DNA of 64,000 bases from Lacrimispora celerecrescens (GCF_000732605.1 NZ_JPME01000014.1:97450-161449); one strand, 5' to 3'; shown: positions 38,820-47,612, counted from the stretch's first letter. The notes: generated by a model from the sequence alone, not told the origin. Translations and numbers: made by a program.

Positions 38820-39129
38820 GTTAATAAAAATAATTTATTTGAACTTAAAATATAATTTGGTCGATTTTTTGCAAAAATAGAGTTGTGAAAATAACCTATT
38901 ATGTTTCCTTATATATTAGGAAGGAACACCAATCATAAACGACATTTAAAACAGATATAATTACACGTATTTGAAAATATTTATCAGTACTATCTCAATG
39001 CTGAAACGAAAACATAAATTACAATTTTCTTTCAATTTAGTTTGAATCTTATATTAATCTTAATCTTATAACAGATCAATCTGAAATATTAATATTATGA
39101 TTGTTTTCAATTTAATTTTAAAAAACCTA
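38820..39129. other. AT-rich stretch upstream of sodA with no gene seen
   Basis: About 310 bases of low-complexity AT-rich DNA. No reading frame with a ribosome site, no RNA gene and no strong inverted repeat were recognised. Confidence 0.6.
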
Positions 39130-39158
39130 TTGACAAAGTTATATACTTAATATACAAT
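39130..39158 (+). promoter_or_regulatory. sodA promoter
   Basis: TTGACA (39130-39135), 17-base spacer, TACAAT (39153-39158). The 80-base leader contains a small stem (GGTAGTTA/TAACTAACC). Confidence 0.85.
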
Positions 39159-39243
39159 CAAGCTACAAGGTAGTTAGCCATAACTAACCCCTTTATAAAA
39201 ATAACCTTTTCACTGCATAACCAGAAACGAAAGGAGAATTATT

Positions 39244-39864
39244 ATGTTTAATCAAATACAATTACCATACGCATATAACGCTTTAGAGCCCCATATCGAC
39301 GCTCTCACAATGGAGACCCATTACTCCAAGCATCACGCAGCATATACCAAAAATTTAAATGACGCTGCAAAAAAGGCCGGTGTTGAAGACAAAGAAATCA
39401 CCGCCCTGCTCTCCTCCCTGGACAGCATTTCCGACGAATCTCTCAAAAAGGCAATCCGAAACAACGGCGGAGGATTTTATAATCATAACCTGTATTTTTC
39501 CACTATGAGCCCTTCCGGCGGAGGAGAGCCTGTCGGTCTCCTAAAGGATGCGCTGGAAAAAACTTTTGGTAGTTTTTCTGATTTTCAAAATCAGTTAAGC
39601 GGCCTGGCTGCAGGCCAGTTTGGATCCGGCTGGGGCTGGCTCTCAGCAAACCGTGATGGAAAGCTGGTTCTTTCAGCCAGTGCAAATCAGGACAATCCCC
39701 TCATGGAAGGCGGAGGGTTTGTACCGATTTTAGGCATTGATGTTTGGGAACATGCCTACTACTTAAAATATAAAAATCTCAGAGCCGACTATATTAAAGC
39801 ATTTTTTGATGTTATTGATTGGAAGGCTGTCGCAGCAAACTATGAAAACATAATGAACAGCTAA
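39244..39864 (+). CDS. sodA: Superoxide dismutase, probably Mn type
   Basis: 206 residues. Metal ligands are His26 (THYSKHHAAY), His in FYNHNLYF, and Asp and His in DVWEHAYY. The ANQDNPLM segment with its Gln is typical of Mn-using rather than Fe-using enzymes, and GSGWGWL is conserved. It removes superoxide, a useful defence for an anaerobe. No signal peptide, so cytosolic. Start with AAAGGAG. A Dps fragment directly follows, so the locus once probably encoded a wider oxidative-stress set. Confidence 0.96.
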   Translation: MFNQIQLPYAYNALEPHIDALTMETHYSKHHAAYTKNLNDAAKKAGVEDKEITALLSSLDSISDESLKKAIRNNGGGFYNHNLYFSTMSPSGGGEPVGLLKDALEKTFGSFSDFQNQLSGLAAGQFGSGWGWLSANRDGKLVLSASANQDNPLMEGGGFVPILGIDVWEHAYYLKYKNLRADYIKAFFDVIDWKAVAANYENIMNS

Positions 39865-39880
39865 GAAAAGGAGGATTATC

Positions 39881-39985
39881 AAGCTGGCCGAAGACGATGG
39901 CGACGGCGCGACCGTAGATCAATTTAACGGCTATCTGGCCGAAGACCAGAAGCTTCTGTGGATGCTGAAGTCATATATAAGCTAA
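39881..39985 (+). pseudogene. Remnant of a Dps/ferritin-like gene (C-terminal end only)
   Basis: Starting 16 bases after sodA, 34 codons read KLAEDDGDGATVDQFNGYLA and end EDQKLLWMLKSYIS before a stop. This resembles the last helix of Dps-type ferritins (acidic turn, then a D/E-K-LLWML ending). An AGGAGG site precedes it, but there is no start codon. The pattern fits a dps gene that lost its front and middle by an internal deletion which left the ribosome site and tail. Confidence 0.6.
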
Positions 39986-39988
39986 TAG

Positions 39989-40032
39989 AATGCCGCTTCC
40001 TGATGGTATATCATTAGGAAGCGGCATTTTTT
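39989..40032 (+). terminator. Terminator after sodA and the Dps remnant
   Basis: AATGCCGCTTCCTGATG and its near-exact complement (CATTAGGAAGCGGCATT) form a 17-base stem with one mismatch, followed by six T. Confidence 0.92.
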
Positions 40033-40103
40033 GCAACTAATTTACTATTTTCACCATAATAGTACCAGTTATTCTCATCACTACTCCAATATTGGCTTGT
40101 CAT
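40014..40103 (-). pseudogene. Remnant of a cell-wall-binding repeat gene
   Basis: On the minus strand, 29 codons read MTSQYWSSDENNWYYYGENS and end KLVAKNAAS before a stop inside the sod terminator. W-x-YYYG is the cell-wall-binding repeat seen in the neighbouring large gene. There is no ribosome site. It is probably a leftover from recombination or deletion between repeat genes. Confidence 0.55.
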
Positions 40104-40110
40104 AAAATAC

Positions 40111-40163
40111 TAGAAAGGACGCATTGCAGCCCGACTATCAAATAGTCAGGCATGCAATGCGTC
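40111..40163 (-). terminator. Terminator hairpin of the Asp-rich cell-wall-binding gene
   Basis: AGGACGCATTGCA and TGCAATGCGTCCT form a perfect 13-base outer stem, with a 10-base inner stem (GCCCGACTAT/ATAGTCAGGC, one mismatch). It is followed on the minus strand by TTTCTAGTATTTTATG. It lies about 35 bases past the stop. Confidence 0.8.
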
Positions 40164-40197
40164 CTATAAATTAGACAAAACTCATCTTGGATTATAA

Positions 40198-41922
40198 TTA
40201 ATCCTCAACAAAAACTCCTATGATATTCTCACTGCTCTGTACGTAGCAACGATCGTTACCATCTTTAGCTTTAGTCTTACTCTTCTGTACAGAACCAGAA
40301 GTGTTGACTAATTTATAAACGGTATTATCTTTTTCAGCTGCCTTTTTATAGTCAATATCATAGTATTCAGTATACTTGCCACCCTTTAACTTTTCCGCAT
40401 TAGGTGTAGCATATCCCTTATCCTTAGCTTCTTTAATAAAGTCATCTGTAGTTAATATTGAATATTCGACACCATCAGTACCCTTTTTAGCATCTTTTAC
40501 GGTTTCAATTTTAATAACAGAATACTTATCATCTTTGTCTGCCTTTAAAAGCATACCAGCTAAATAATATTTGCTGTCATCAACACCAGTTTTACCAGCA
40601 CCCTTATAGCTACCGGACTTATTGAATAAGAAGTTGAAGTTATCACCATCAATTTCAACAGTCTGCTTATTTGTCTTCATCGCGCCATCAGAACCGCTGC
40701 CAAAGTAATAGCAGTAATATTTCTCACCCAACAGGGTATTAGCGCTATCTTTGAAATTATCTTCTGTATCAAACTTAGCATCATTACGATCATCATCAGA
40801 TAAGATAGTATCAATCTTAGTTGTGCTATCATCCTCAAATTTGATAAACTTCAGGCCATCTTTCATTCTGCCATAATCATCAAATGCATACTTCTTACCA
40901 TTAATAGTCTTGATTTCAGAAGCGACCAATTTACCATCTTTATCAGAATAGTACCAAGAATCTTCATCGTCATCATAGTCACCTTCATGAAGATTAATAT
41001 CAGGAACTACCTTAAACCAACCCTTCGTTACTCTGGCACCATCTTCCGGTGATCCATAGTATCTCCAATTTGTGGTATAATCAGAAGTACCCTGTGGTTT
41101 CGTAATACTACCAGTAGCAACTGTAGATGTTGTTGGGGTAGCATCATAGATTACCCACTCAGCATTCATACGGCCATGCTCATCGAAACTATATTTTTTA
41201 CCATTAATAGTTTTGCCAGTTTCTTTGACCATTTTCTTACCATTATCTTTGAAATAGAACCAACGTGTCTGATTCTCATCATCAAATACCTTGGAGCTGG
41301 AATGCCAAGCATCATCCTGATCATATTCATTATCTACAATGTCAAGATAAACCCAACCGATTGTCTGTGCGCCATCATTCTCATCACCACAGTAATAAAG
41401 GCCGTCGCCTTCTTTCCAAGCGTCATCACCGGTTTTTCTATCTCCGTCTTCACCAATCCAGCCATACAACATTTTGCCTTCGTCATCAAAGATATATTTC
41501 TTTCCGTTAACGTTCTTGAAGGAAGCGCTATTGCTGTTAGAAGAACTCTTAAAAGCTTTACCATTGGACCCGAAGTAGTACCAGTGATTAACCGGCTCAT
41601 CTTCGTCATCTCCATCATAATCTTCGTTCTCAACGGAAACCCACTTATTGATTACCATAGCACCGTTCTCATCTACATAGTAGTAGTTGTCGCTATATTC
41701 AACAACAACATCGGTAGCCATCTCACCATCTTCATTTAAGTAGAACCAGTTGTCTCCTGATTTTTCCCACTTCTCTGTCTCTAAGTCGCCGCTCTTATTG
41801 TAGTACACCCATGTACCATTTTCTTCCTGCCAGCCAGTCGCTGCGAAAGAGGACATGGAAGCACCTAATGCCAGCAGTGCTGCTGTGGATAATACAGCAA
41901 CTAATTTTGTCTGCTTTCTCAT
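40198..41922 (-). CDS. Secreted Asp-rich cell-wall-binding repeat protein
   Basis: 574 residues with a signal peptide (residues 1-27, cleavage after SSFAA). About 15 repeats of the W-x-Y-Y/F-x-x-x-G type follow (GWQEENGTWVYYN, HWYYFGSNGKAF, RWYFKDNGK-like), with long acidic inserts such as EDYDGDDEDEP. The last 130 residues are Lys/Asp-rich without clear repeats. No catalytic domain is seen. AT-rich codon use and acidity set it apart from the repeat protein at 896-2248. It is divergent from two recombinase genes. Surface or exopolymer binding is inferred. Confidence 0.83.
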   Translation of the reverse strand: MRKQTKLVAVLSTAALLALGASMSSFAATGWQEENGTWVYYNKSGDLETEKWEKSGDNWFYLNEDGEMATDVVVEYSDNYYYVDENGAMVINKWVSVENEDYDGDDEDEPVNHWYYFGSNGKAFKSSSNSNSASFKNVNGKKYIFDDEGKMLYGWIGEDGDRKTGDDAWKEGDGLYYCGDENDGAQTIGWVYLDIVDNEYDQDDAWHSSSKVFDDENQTRWFYFKDNGKKMVKETGKTINGKKYSFDEHGRMNAEWVIYDATPTTSTVATGSITKPQGTSDYTTNWRYYGSPEDGARVTKGWFKVVPDINLHEGDYDDDEDSWYYSDKDGKLVASEIKTINGKKYAFDDYGRMKDGLKFIKFEDDSTTKIDTILSDDDRNDAKFDTEDNFKDSANTLLGEKYYCYYFGSGSDGAMKTNKQTVEIDGDNFNFLFNKSGSYKGAGKTGVDDSKYYLAGMLLKADKDDKYSVIKIETVKDAKKGTDGVEYSILTTDDFIKEAKDKGYATPNAEKLKGGKYTEYYDIDYKKAAEKDNTVYKLVNTSGSVQKSKTKAKDGNDRCYVQSSENIIGVFVED

Positions 41923-41974
41923 AATTAATGCACTCTCCTTTTTTTCTTTTTGAAATACTCTTCGAAATTCCTAA

Positions 41975-42024
41975 TTGCATTACGAGGTCATTATACTTCT
42001 AATATTGGAAATTATCGTAAGCAA
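41975..42024 (-). promoter_or_regulatory. Candidate promoter region of the surface gene, flanked by an inverted repeat
   Basis: Minus-strand TATAAT (41990-41995) lies between the arms TTGCATTACGA (41975-41985) and TCGTAAGCAA (42015-42024), which pair with one extra base. The arms could be a regulator site or a recombination site. No good -35 was found. Confidence 0.4.
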
Positions 42025-42078
42025 CAGGCTATTTATACGTGTTTATTCGTTATTTATTGCAATTTTTTCGAATTTTTC

Positions 42079-42107
42079 TTGATTATTCTTTGGATTACCT
42101 ATATACT
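42079..42107 (+). promoter_or_regulatory. Promoter of the recombinase pair
   Basis: TTGATT (42079-42084), 17-base spacer, TATACT (42102-42107), then AAGGAGAG before the first recombinase. Confidence 0.7.
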
Positions 42108-42151
42108 TATGTCAAACCATTTTTTCATCAAACTACAAGGAGAGTAACGAT

Positions 42152-43015
42152 ATGGTAAAAGAAAACACCGTAACTGATTTAGAAGCAGAAAACAAAAGCC
42201 CAGTCGAGCAAAGCCTTGATGACTTCCGAGACTACCTGGAGTTCAACAACATGTCCTCCAATACCATTCACGTATATTTATTTGCAGTAAAACAATTTCT
42301 TGGGTTATATCATGTGATCAGCCATGATAATCTCATGCTTTATAAATGTTACCTTATGGAACATTACAAGCCCCAGACCGTTAACTTGAGAATCAGAGCT
42401 CTTAACTGTTACACAGAGTCGTTACAGCTGTCCTCGTCTAAAATGCTGATGATACGGGTACAGCAGAAAACATTTTTGGAAAACGTGATCAGCCAGGCCG
42501 ATTACGAATACTTAAAAAAATGTCTGATCCGTTCCGGAAACATGCTGTATTATTTTATCATACGTTTTATGGCAGCCACAGGCGTCCGGGTCAGCGAGCT
42601 GGTCCAGATAAAGGTTGAACACGTAAAACGCGGATATATGGATATCTACTCTAAGGATAATAAAATAAGAAGAATCTACATACCAAAAAGTCTCCGGGAA
42701 GATGCCTTAAAATGGCTGCGCCAGATTGACCGGGTCAGCGGATACATATTCTTAAACCGGTATGGGGATCCGATCACCCCTGCGGGAATCCGGGGCCAGC
42801 TGAAAAAATTCACCGTCCTCTATGACTTGGATCCTAAGGTGGTTTATCCCCACTCTTTCCGTCATCGCTTTGCAAAGAACTTTATTGAAAGCTGCGGGGA
42901 CATTTCCATGCTTTCGGATATATTAGGCCATGAAAGTATCGAAACGACCAGAATCTATCTTCACCGGAGCAGCACGGAACAAAAACAAATTGTCAATCAA
43001 ATTGTGAATTGGTAG
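42152..43015 (+). CDS. Tyrosine recombinase A (XerC/D-like)
   Basis: 287 residues. The N-terminal SAM-like core-binding domain spans about 20-105. The catalytic domain carries Arg in TGVRVSELVQI, Lys in the beta-hairpin near YSKDNKIRRI, HxxR in PHSFRHRFAKNF, His in LGHESIETT and the Tyr nucleophile in RIYLHRSS. All active-site residues are present. It is a close paralogue of the next gene, six bases away. No phage or transposon genes are nearby, so a local inversion or integration role is plausible. Confidence 0.88.
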   Translation: MVKENTVTDLEAENKSPVEQSLDDFRDYLEFNNMSSNTIHVYLFAVKQFLGLYHVISHDNLMLYKCYLMEHYKPQTVNLRIRALNCYTESLQLSSSKMLMIRVQQKTFLENVISQADYEYLKKCLIRSGNMLYYFIIRFMAATGVRVSELVQIKVEHVKRGYMDIYSKDNKIRRIYIPKSLREDALKWLRQIDRVSGYIFLNRYGDPITPAGIRGQLKKFTVLYDLDPKVVYPHSFRHRFAKNFIESCGDISMLSDILGHESIETTRIYLHRSSTEQKQIVNQIVNW

Positions 43016-43021
43016 GAAATT

Positions 43022-43867
43022 ATGTTAAATGAAGAATTACTGAATGATTTTAAGAAATTTTTGAAGAAAAAGAATTTATCTAGTAATACCATTACGGCCT
43101 ATGCGGGCAGCGTACGGCTTTTTTACAGCATGTACAAGGAAATATCGCCGGAGAGTCTTCAGCGTTATAAAAGCTATCTGATTACCCGTTACCGGCCGGC
43201 AACCGTCAACCAGCGGATCCAGGCCATGAATCACTTTTCCCGCTTTTTGGCGGAGACCAGTGGAGAGGAATATATTTTAGTCGCCACTTACCATCTGCCA
43301 TCAGTAAAGGTCCAGCAAAAAACCTTTCTGGATACCGTGATTTCAAATGAGGACTATGAGCTTTTTAAAGAAAAATTAAAAGAAGAGAAAAATTACTTCT
43401 GGTATTTTATCGTCCGCTTTCTGGCAACAACAGGCGCCAGGGTTAGTGAATTGATCCAAATCAAGGTCGAGCATTTAAACCTGGGGTATCTGGATCTTTA
43501 TTCCAAGGGCGGAAAGGTGCGCCGTATTTATTTCCCGGATTCTCTATGTGAAGAGGCGTTAGAATGGTGCCGCAGTCAGGGCAAACGAAGCGGTTTCCTC
43601 TTTTTAAATAAAGATGGACATTTAATCACCCCACGGGGAATCAATTTTCAGCTGAAACATCTGGCCAGACGCTATGGAATAGATCCTGACACGGTTTATC
43701 CTCACTCCTTCCGTCACCGTTTTGCCAAAAACTTTTTGGCCTGTTTTAACGACATTTCTCTTTTAGCGGATTTAATGGGACATGAAAGTATTGAGACTAC
43801 AAGAATTTATCTCACCCGTTCCAGTCAGGAGCAGCAGCAGATCCTGGACGAAATTATCACATGGTAA
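43022..43867 (+). CDS. Tyrosine recombinase B (XerC/D-like)
   Basis: 281 residues, a paralogue of recombinase A with matching blocks: TTGARVSELIQIKVEHL, YSKGGKVRRIYFP, PHSFRHRFAKNF, MGHESIETTRIYLTRS. Full catalytic set retained. The tandem arrangement suggests gene duplication and possibly a heteromeric recombinase, as in XerC/XerD. It lacks the longer N-terminal tail of recombinase A. Confidence 0.88.
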   Translation: MLNEELLNDFKKFLKKKNLSSNTITAYAGSVRLFYSMYKEISPESLQRYKSYLITRYRPATVNQRIQAMNHFSRFLAETSGEEYILVATYHLPSVKVQQKTFLDTVISNEDYELFKEKLKEEKNYFWYFIVRFLATTGARVSELIQIKVEHLNLGYLDLYSKGGKVRRIYFPDSLCEEALEWCRSQGKRSGFLFLNKDGHLITPRGINFQLKHLARRYGIDPDTVYPHSFRHRFAKNFLACFNDISLLADLMGHESIETTRIYLTRSSQEQQQILDEIITW

Positions 43868-43940
43868 ACAACTTTTTTTGTATTCTTGTTTATTTTTATA
43901 CAAAAATACAGTATAATTTCGAAAAGGAGGATAATATACC

Positions 43941-45161
43941 ATGATAATTTCTTTTCGTTTTAAAAACTTCCGTTCCTTTCTGGATGAAACTTTTATTGAT
44001 ATGAAAGCAGTTAATTACAAGGAACATCCAAATCATCTGGTAATGGCCGGCAACAAAAAACTGCTTAAAACTCTGGCCATATATGGAGCAAATTCCAGCG
44101 GTAAAACCAATCTTTTTCTCGCTTTTACCAGCTTTCACTCTTTTATTTTCTGGCAGCTGTTTTCCATGGAGGACATTCCAAGAAAGCATTTTATGTCGCT
44201 ATTACAGATCAGTTCTTTGGACAAGATCCTTCCATTCCGGGATGAGAATATCAACTCCCAGCCCACGGAAATGGAACTTACCTTTATCAGCGGACAGCGT
44301 GTCTATGAATACGGCTTCTCTGTCTTAAATAAGAAGGTTCTCACGGAAAACATGGCCGTGGATAACCATGTGGTATTCACACGGAATGGGGATGAAATTA
44401 CCATTGGGCGCCAGTATGAAAAAGTTTTACGTCAGAAGACAGGAATCCGTCCCCACGAAGACCGGTTATTCAGTTCTATTTTAACGTGCCTGGATATTCC
44501 CGAAATTACGGCAATCATGGAGCCTTTTGAATCCTTTTTCTCGAAAAAAATCGCTTATTACTGCGACTTTCTTGAACCGTTCCAGCTTGCGGGCCATCTG
44601 GTTATGGATGGGCGGGCATACAAAGCCCTTGAAAATCCGGAGGCCCTTAATTATGCCTTGGGGCAGCTAAGAAAGCTGGGAATCCCGGCAGAAGAACTTA
44701 TTATCGAAAAGGGCATCCCTAAGCTTGGATACCGCGTGAAATCCCGTGACACCGGCGAGTACCAAATTCAATATATGGATTACACAAAGGTTTCCATGGG
44801 CACCATGAAATACCTTCAATTATTCATTCAGGTTTATCATCTGTCCCAAGGGGGCGGTGTACTGATTGTTGATAATATATCAAACGAATTCCATCCATCT
44901 GTCACAAAGTTTTTTATTGATACTTTTCAAAAGGACAAAAATTTAAACATACAGATTCTTTTCACGACCTACGATATCTCTATATTAAATAACCAGCAGT
45001 TCCGCCGTGATGAAGTAGCTTTTGTGGATATGAATGAATACCACGAATCCAGGCTCTATACCTTAGCAGATATCAAGGTTCGGTCTGACGCCAGCTTTTC
45101 CAAGGACTACCTTTTAGGTAAATATGGAGCGATCCCGCTTCTTAAAGAATCCATTCTCTAA
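43941..45161 (+). CDS. AAA15-family ATPase-like protein with altered catalytic motifs
   Basis: 406 residues, SMC/ABC-type fold (COG1106). It begins MIISFRFKNFRSF, and Walker A GANSSGKT is at 49-56. The Walker B region reads LIVDNISNEFHP where relatives have DE, so the catalytic Glu is Asn312. The switch-loop His is Tyr344 in TTYDISIL. The rest of the fold looks intact, so it may bind ATP but hydrolyse it slowly. Many relatives act in phage defence (AbiL, RloC-like). No partner gene is evident. It follows the recombinases after 73 bases and has an AAGGAGG site. Confidence 0.78.
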   Translation: MIISFRFKNFRSFLDETFIDMKAVNYKEHPNHLVMAGNKKLLKTLAIYGANSSGKTNLFLAFTSFHSFIFWQLFSMEDIPRKHFMSLLQISSLDKILPFRDENINSQPTEMELTFISGQRVYEYGFSVLNKKVLTENMAVDNHVVFTRNGDEITIGRQYEKVLRQKTGIRPHEDRLFSSILTCLDIPEITAIMEPFESFFSKKIAYYCDFLEPFQLAGHLVMDGRAYKALENPEALNYALGQLRKLGIPAEELIIEKGIPKLGYRVKSRDTGEYQIQYMDYTKVSMGTMKYLQLFIQVYHLSQGGGVLIVDNISNEFHPSVTKFFIDTFQKDKNLNIQILFTTYDISILNNQQFRRDEVAFVDMNEYHESRLYTLADIKVRSDASFSKDYLLGKYGAIPLLKESIL

Positions 45162-45201
45162 CATAACTGAAAGGCATACTGCCAATGGCATATGTCTTTT
45201 T

Positions 45202-45648
45202 TTAATTCAGGAGACGGAAATCCGCTGTGGCTTTGGAGTGAATATCAAGCACAATATTACATTCCGAAACATGCTGGTAATTGATATCCAGGGAATAGGC
45301 TACACGTACCTTTAGGCTGTCCTCTTCCTCATTAATCTGGATATCCTTTGTGCTGACCCCGATCATTAGTTCCCCAAAGGGTGTTGCATAGCAGGACATA
45401 TTCTTTTTATCCTTTTCAAATGTCATATGAACACTGGAACTGCCTCGCTTGATGATATCCAGCCCGGACCCATGGATTTTAATGGTGTTCTTGGTCACTC
45501 CACCTGTATCTTCCTGGATCTCGTCATACAGAATGTAGTGCTTGCCATTTTTCATAAAATAATCGCCGGTTGTTATCATCTCAACTGAATTGCTGTCGTC
45601 TTCTGCAATCTGCATCCCGCTGATGCTGATGAGAACGTCTCTCGTCAT
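45202..45648 (-). CDS. DUF1934 (YwiB-like) protein
   Basis: 148 residues, predicted small beta-barrel (lipocalin-like) protein of the DUF1934 family, common next to wall or arginyl-tRNA genes in Firmicutes. Recognisable segments are MTRDVLISISGMQ and TTGDYFMKNGKHYILYDE. No signal peptide. It starts 12 bases after murI. Function unknown. Confidence 0.8.
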   Translation of the reverse strand: MTRDVLISISGMQIAEDDSNSVEMITTGDYFMKNGKHYILYDEIQEDTGGVTKNTIKIHGSGLDIIKRGSSSVHMTFEKDKKNMSCYATPFGELMIGVSTKDIQINEEEDSLKVRVAYSLDINYQHVSECNIVLDIHSKATADFRLLN

Positions 45649-45660
45649 AATAAAACTCCT

Positions 45661-46479
45661 TTAGTACTCCTCAATATTGATTTGTTTTGTCTCTTTTACC
45701 TGTCCCGGAAGGATGGAAGCGGCAAAACTGGTGAACTTCTCTGCCAAGTCACTGACATAGAAACGGTATTTTTCCGGATTACTGCTTTCCGGTCTGCATA
45801 AAAGGTCATTTTCATCTAAGACCTGTTTTAACTCCAGGGCAGTTTCATATGCGGGGTTTACCAATGTCACCTCCGGTCCCATGAGCCTTCCTACGGTAGA
45901 ACGCAAAAGGGGATAATGGGTACAGCCAAGAACCAGTGTGTCTATATATTTTCCCTTTAATTCACTTAAATATCTGGAAGCGATTTCATCGGTTACGGAA
46001 TCGTGCAAAAGCCCTTCTTCCACCAGGGGAACCAAAAGAGGGCACGGTTTTCCGGTGACTTCAATGTCATCTCTCATTTCCTTCATCACTTTGGTGTATA
46101 CCCCGCTTCGTATAGTCCCTTCCGTTCCAATAATGCCGATCTTCCCGTTCTTCGTGGACTCTACGGCGGTTCTTGCTCCCGCATGGATCACACCTATAAT
46201 GGGAATGTTCACTTCCTTTTCTACAGCCTCAAGGGCGCAGGCGGTGGCGGTATTGCAGGCAATCACAATTGCCTTCACATCCTGGGTCATGAGAAAGCGG
46301 ATGATCTGTCTGGTAAAACGAATCACCGTACTGCAGGATTTACTTCCATAAGGCACTCTAGCCGTATCTCCAAAATATACAATTTTTTCATCCGGCATCT
46401 GCCGCATGATCTCCCGTGCAACTGTCAGCCCGCCTACACCTGAATCAAATACTCCTATAGGTGAATTTCTGTCTGCCAT
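45661..46479 (-). CDS. murI: Glutamate racemase
   Basis: 272 residues. The two catalytic cysteines are Cys75 in ACNTATA and the Cys in GCTHYPLL; the amino end is IGVFDSGVGGLTV. It makes D-glutamate for peptidoglycan. It follows ddl after 34 bases, so D-Ala-D-Ala and D-Glu supply are co-ordinated. Confidence 0.96.
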   Translation of the reverse strand: MADRNSPIGVFDSGVGGLTVAREIMRQMPDEKIVYFGDTARVPYGSKSCSTVIRFTRQIIRFLMTQDVKAIVIACNTATACALEAVEKEVNIPIIGVIHAGARTAVESTKNGKIGIIGTEGTIRSGVYTKVMKEMRDDIEVTGKPCPLLVPLVEEGLLHDSVTDEIASRYLSELKGKYIDTLVLGCTHYPLLRSTVGRLMGPEVTLVNPAYETALELKQVLDENDLLCRPESSNPEKYRFYVSDLAEKFTSFAASILPGQVKETKQINIEEY

Positions 46480-46513
46480 TTATTTTCCTCTTTCCGCCCA
46501 TAGGGCGTTTCTC

Positions 46514-47578
46514 CTATACTCTAAAACGATCCATTGCATGCTCAAGAAGCCGGTCAACCAATTGATCCTTATTCATTCCAGCTGCTTCCCAAAGCATGGG
46601 ATACATGCTGATTGCTGTAAATCCGGGCATGGTATTGATCTCATTGAATACCACACTGCCATCCTTTTTCACAAAAAAGTCAACTCTTGCCAGGCCATAG
46701 CCGTCAACTGCCTGGAAAATAGCCCTTGCAGCTTCTCTTACCCGCTGTGTGGCTCCCTCTGGCAGAACCGGGTCCACAACCGTTCTGGAATCAGAGTTGT
46801 TATACTTTGCATCAAAATCATAGAACTCCGCTGCCGCAAGAATTTCCCCAACTCCGGAAGCTTCCACAGGTGCGTTTCCGCCTCCAAATACGGCACATTC
46901 AATTTCCCGTCCGACTATCATCTCTTCTACCAGAATCTTGCGGTCATGGTTTGCTGCCTCAATCAAAGCCTCCTTAAGTTCTTGCTGGTCACATGCCCGG
47001 CTCACCCCTTTGGAAGAACCTGCATTGGAGGGTTTTACAAACACTGGATAAGAGAACTTCTCTTCTACCCTGCCTACAACCGCCTCTATATCTTTTAAGT
47101 CATGGCGCATCACCGGCACATAAGCCGCCTGAGTGATCCCCAGATCATCTGCAACGATCTTTGTATATAATTTATCCATGGAAATGGCAGAGGCTAACAC
47201 TCCGCAGCCCACATATGGAATCCCCGCCAGCTCCAAAAGCCCTTGCACGGTCCCATCCTCTCCGAACAATCCATGAAGCACAGGAAATATCACATCAGCT
47301 CTGACAATCTCCGTCTTATCCCCGTCCATCAAAATAACACCGTTCATAGTTGCATCAGGAGAGATCACTGCAGAAACCGTACCATCTTTCCATGTTCCTT
47401 TTTTTATATCTTCTACAGAATCCGTTTTGATCCAACGGCCTTCCTCTGTGATTCCAATTAAAACTACATCGTATTTCTCTCTATTAATATGGTTAATAAC
47501 ATTGACCACCGACATACAGGATACAATATGCTCTGATGACTGGCCGCCGAATAGTACAACCGCAGTTTTTCTATCCAT
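46514..47578 (-). CDS. ddl: D-alanine--D-alanine ligase
   Basis: 354 residues, ATP-grasp ligase starting MDRKTAVVLFGGQSSEHIVS. The ATP and metal motifs are FVKPSNAGSSKGVSRA, EEMIVGREIECAVF and NEINTMPGFTAISMYP. The sequence agrees with ordinary D-Ala-D-Ala enzymes; I do not claim a D-Lac or D-Ser form. It heads the ddl-murI-DUF1934 set and is divergent from spoIIR. Confidence 0.96.
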   Translation of the reverse strand: MDRKTAVVLFGGQSSEHIVSCMSVVNVINHINREKYDVVLIGITEEGRWIKTDSVEDIKKGTWKDGTVSAVISPDATMNGVILMDGDKTEIVRADVIFPVLHGLFGEDGTVQGLLELAGIPYVGCGVLASAISMDKLYTKIVADDLGITQAAYVPVMRHDLKDIEAVVGRVEEKFSYPVFVKPSNAGSSKGVSRACDQQELKEALIEAANHDRKILVEEMIVGREIECAVFGGGNAPVEASGVGEILAAAEFYDFDAKYNNSDSRTVVDPVLPEGATQRVREAARAIFQAVDGYGLARVDFFVKKDGSVVFNEINTMPGFTAISMYPMLWEAAGMNKDQLVDRLLEHAMDRFRV

Positions 47579-47612
47579 TTTGCTCTCCTTACTAATTTCT
47601 CAAATTTACAGT

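Noticed and set aside
39881..39985. The Dps-like stretch as a complete small gene starting at CTG
   Set aside because: A CTG lies nine bases after AGGAGG, but the product would be only the last helix of a ferritin-like fold; a deletion remnant is the simpler reading.
41923..42151. Firm call of an invertible promoter between the surface gene and recombinases
   Set aside because: The inverted repeats are short and imperfect (10 bases with a bulge). Kept only as a hypothesis in the findings.
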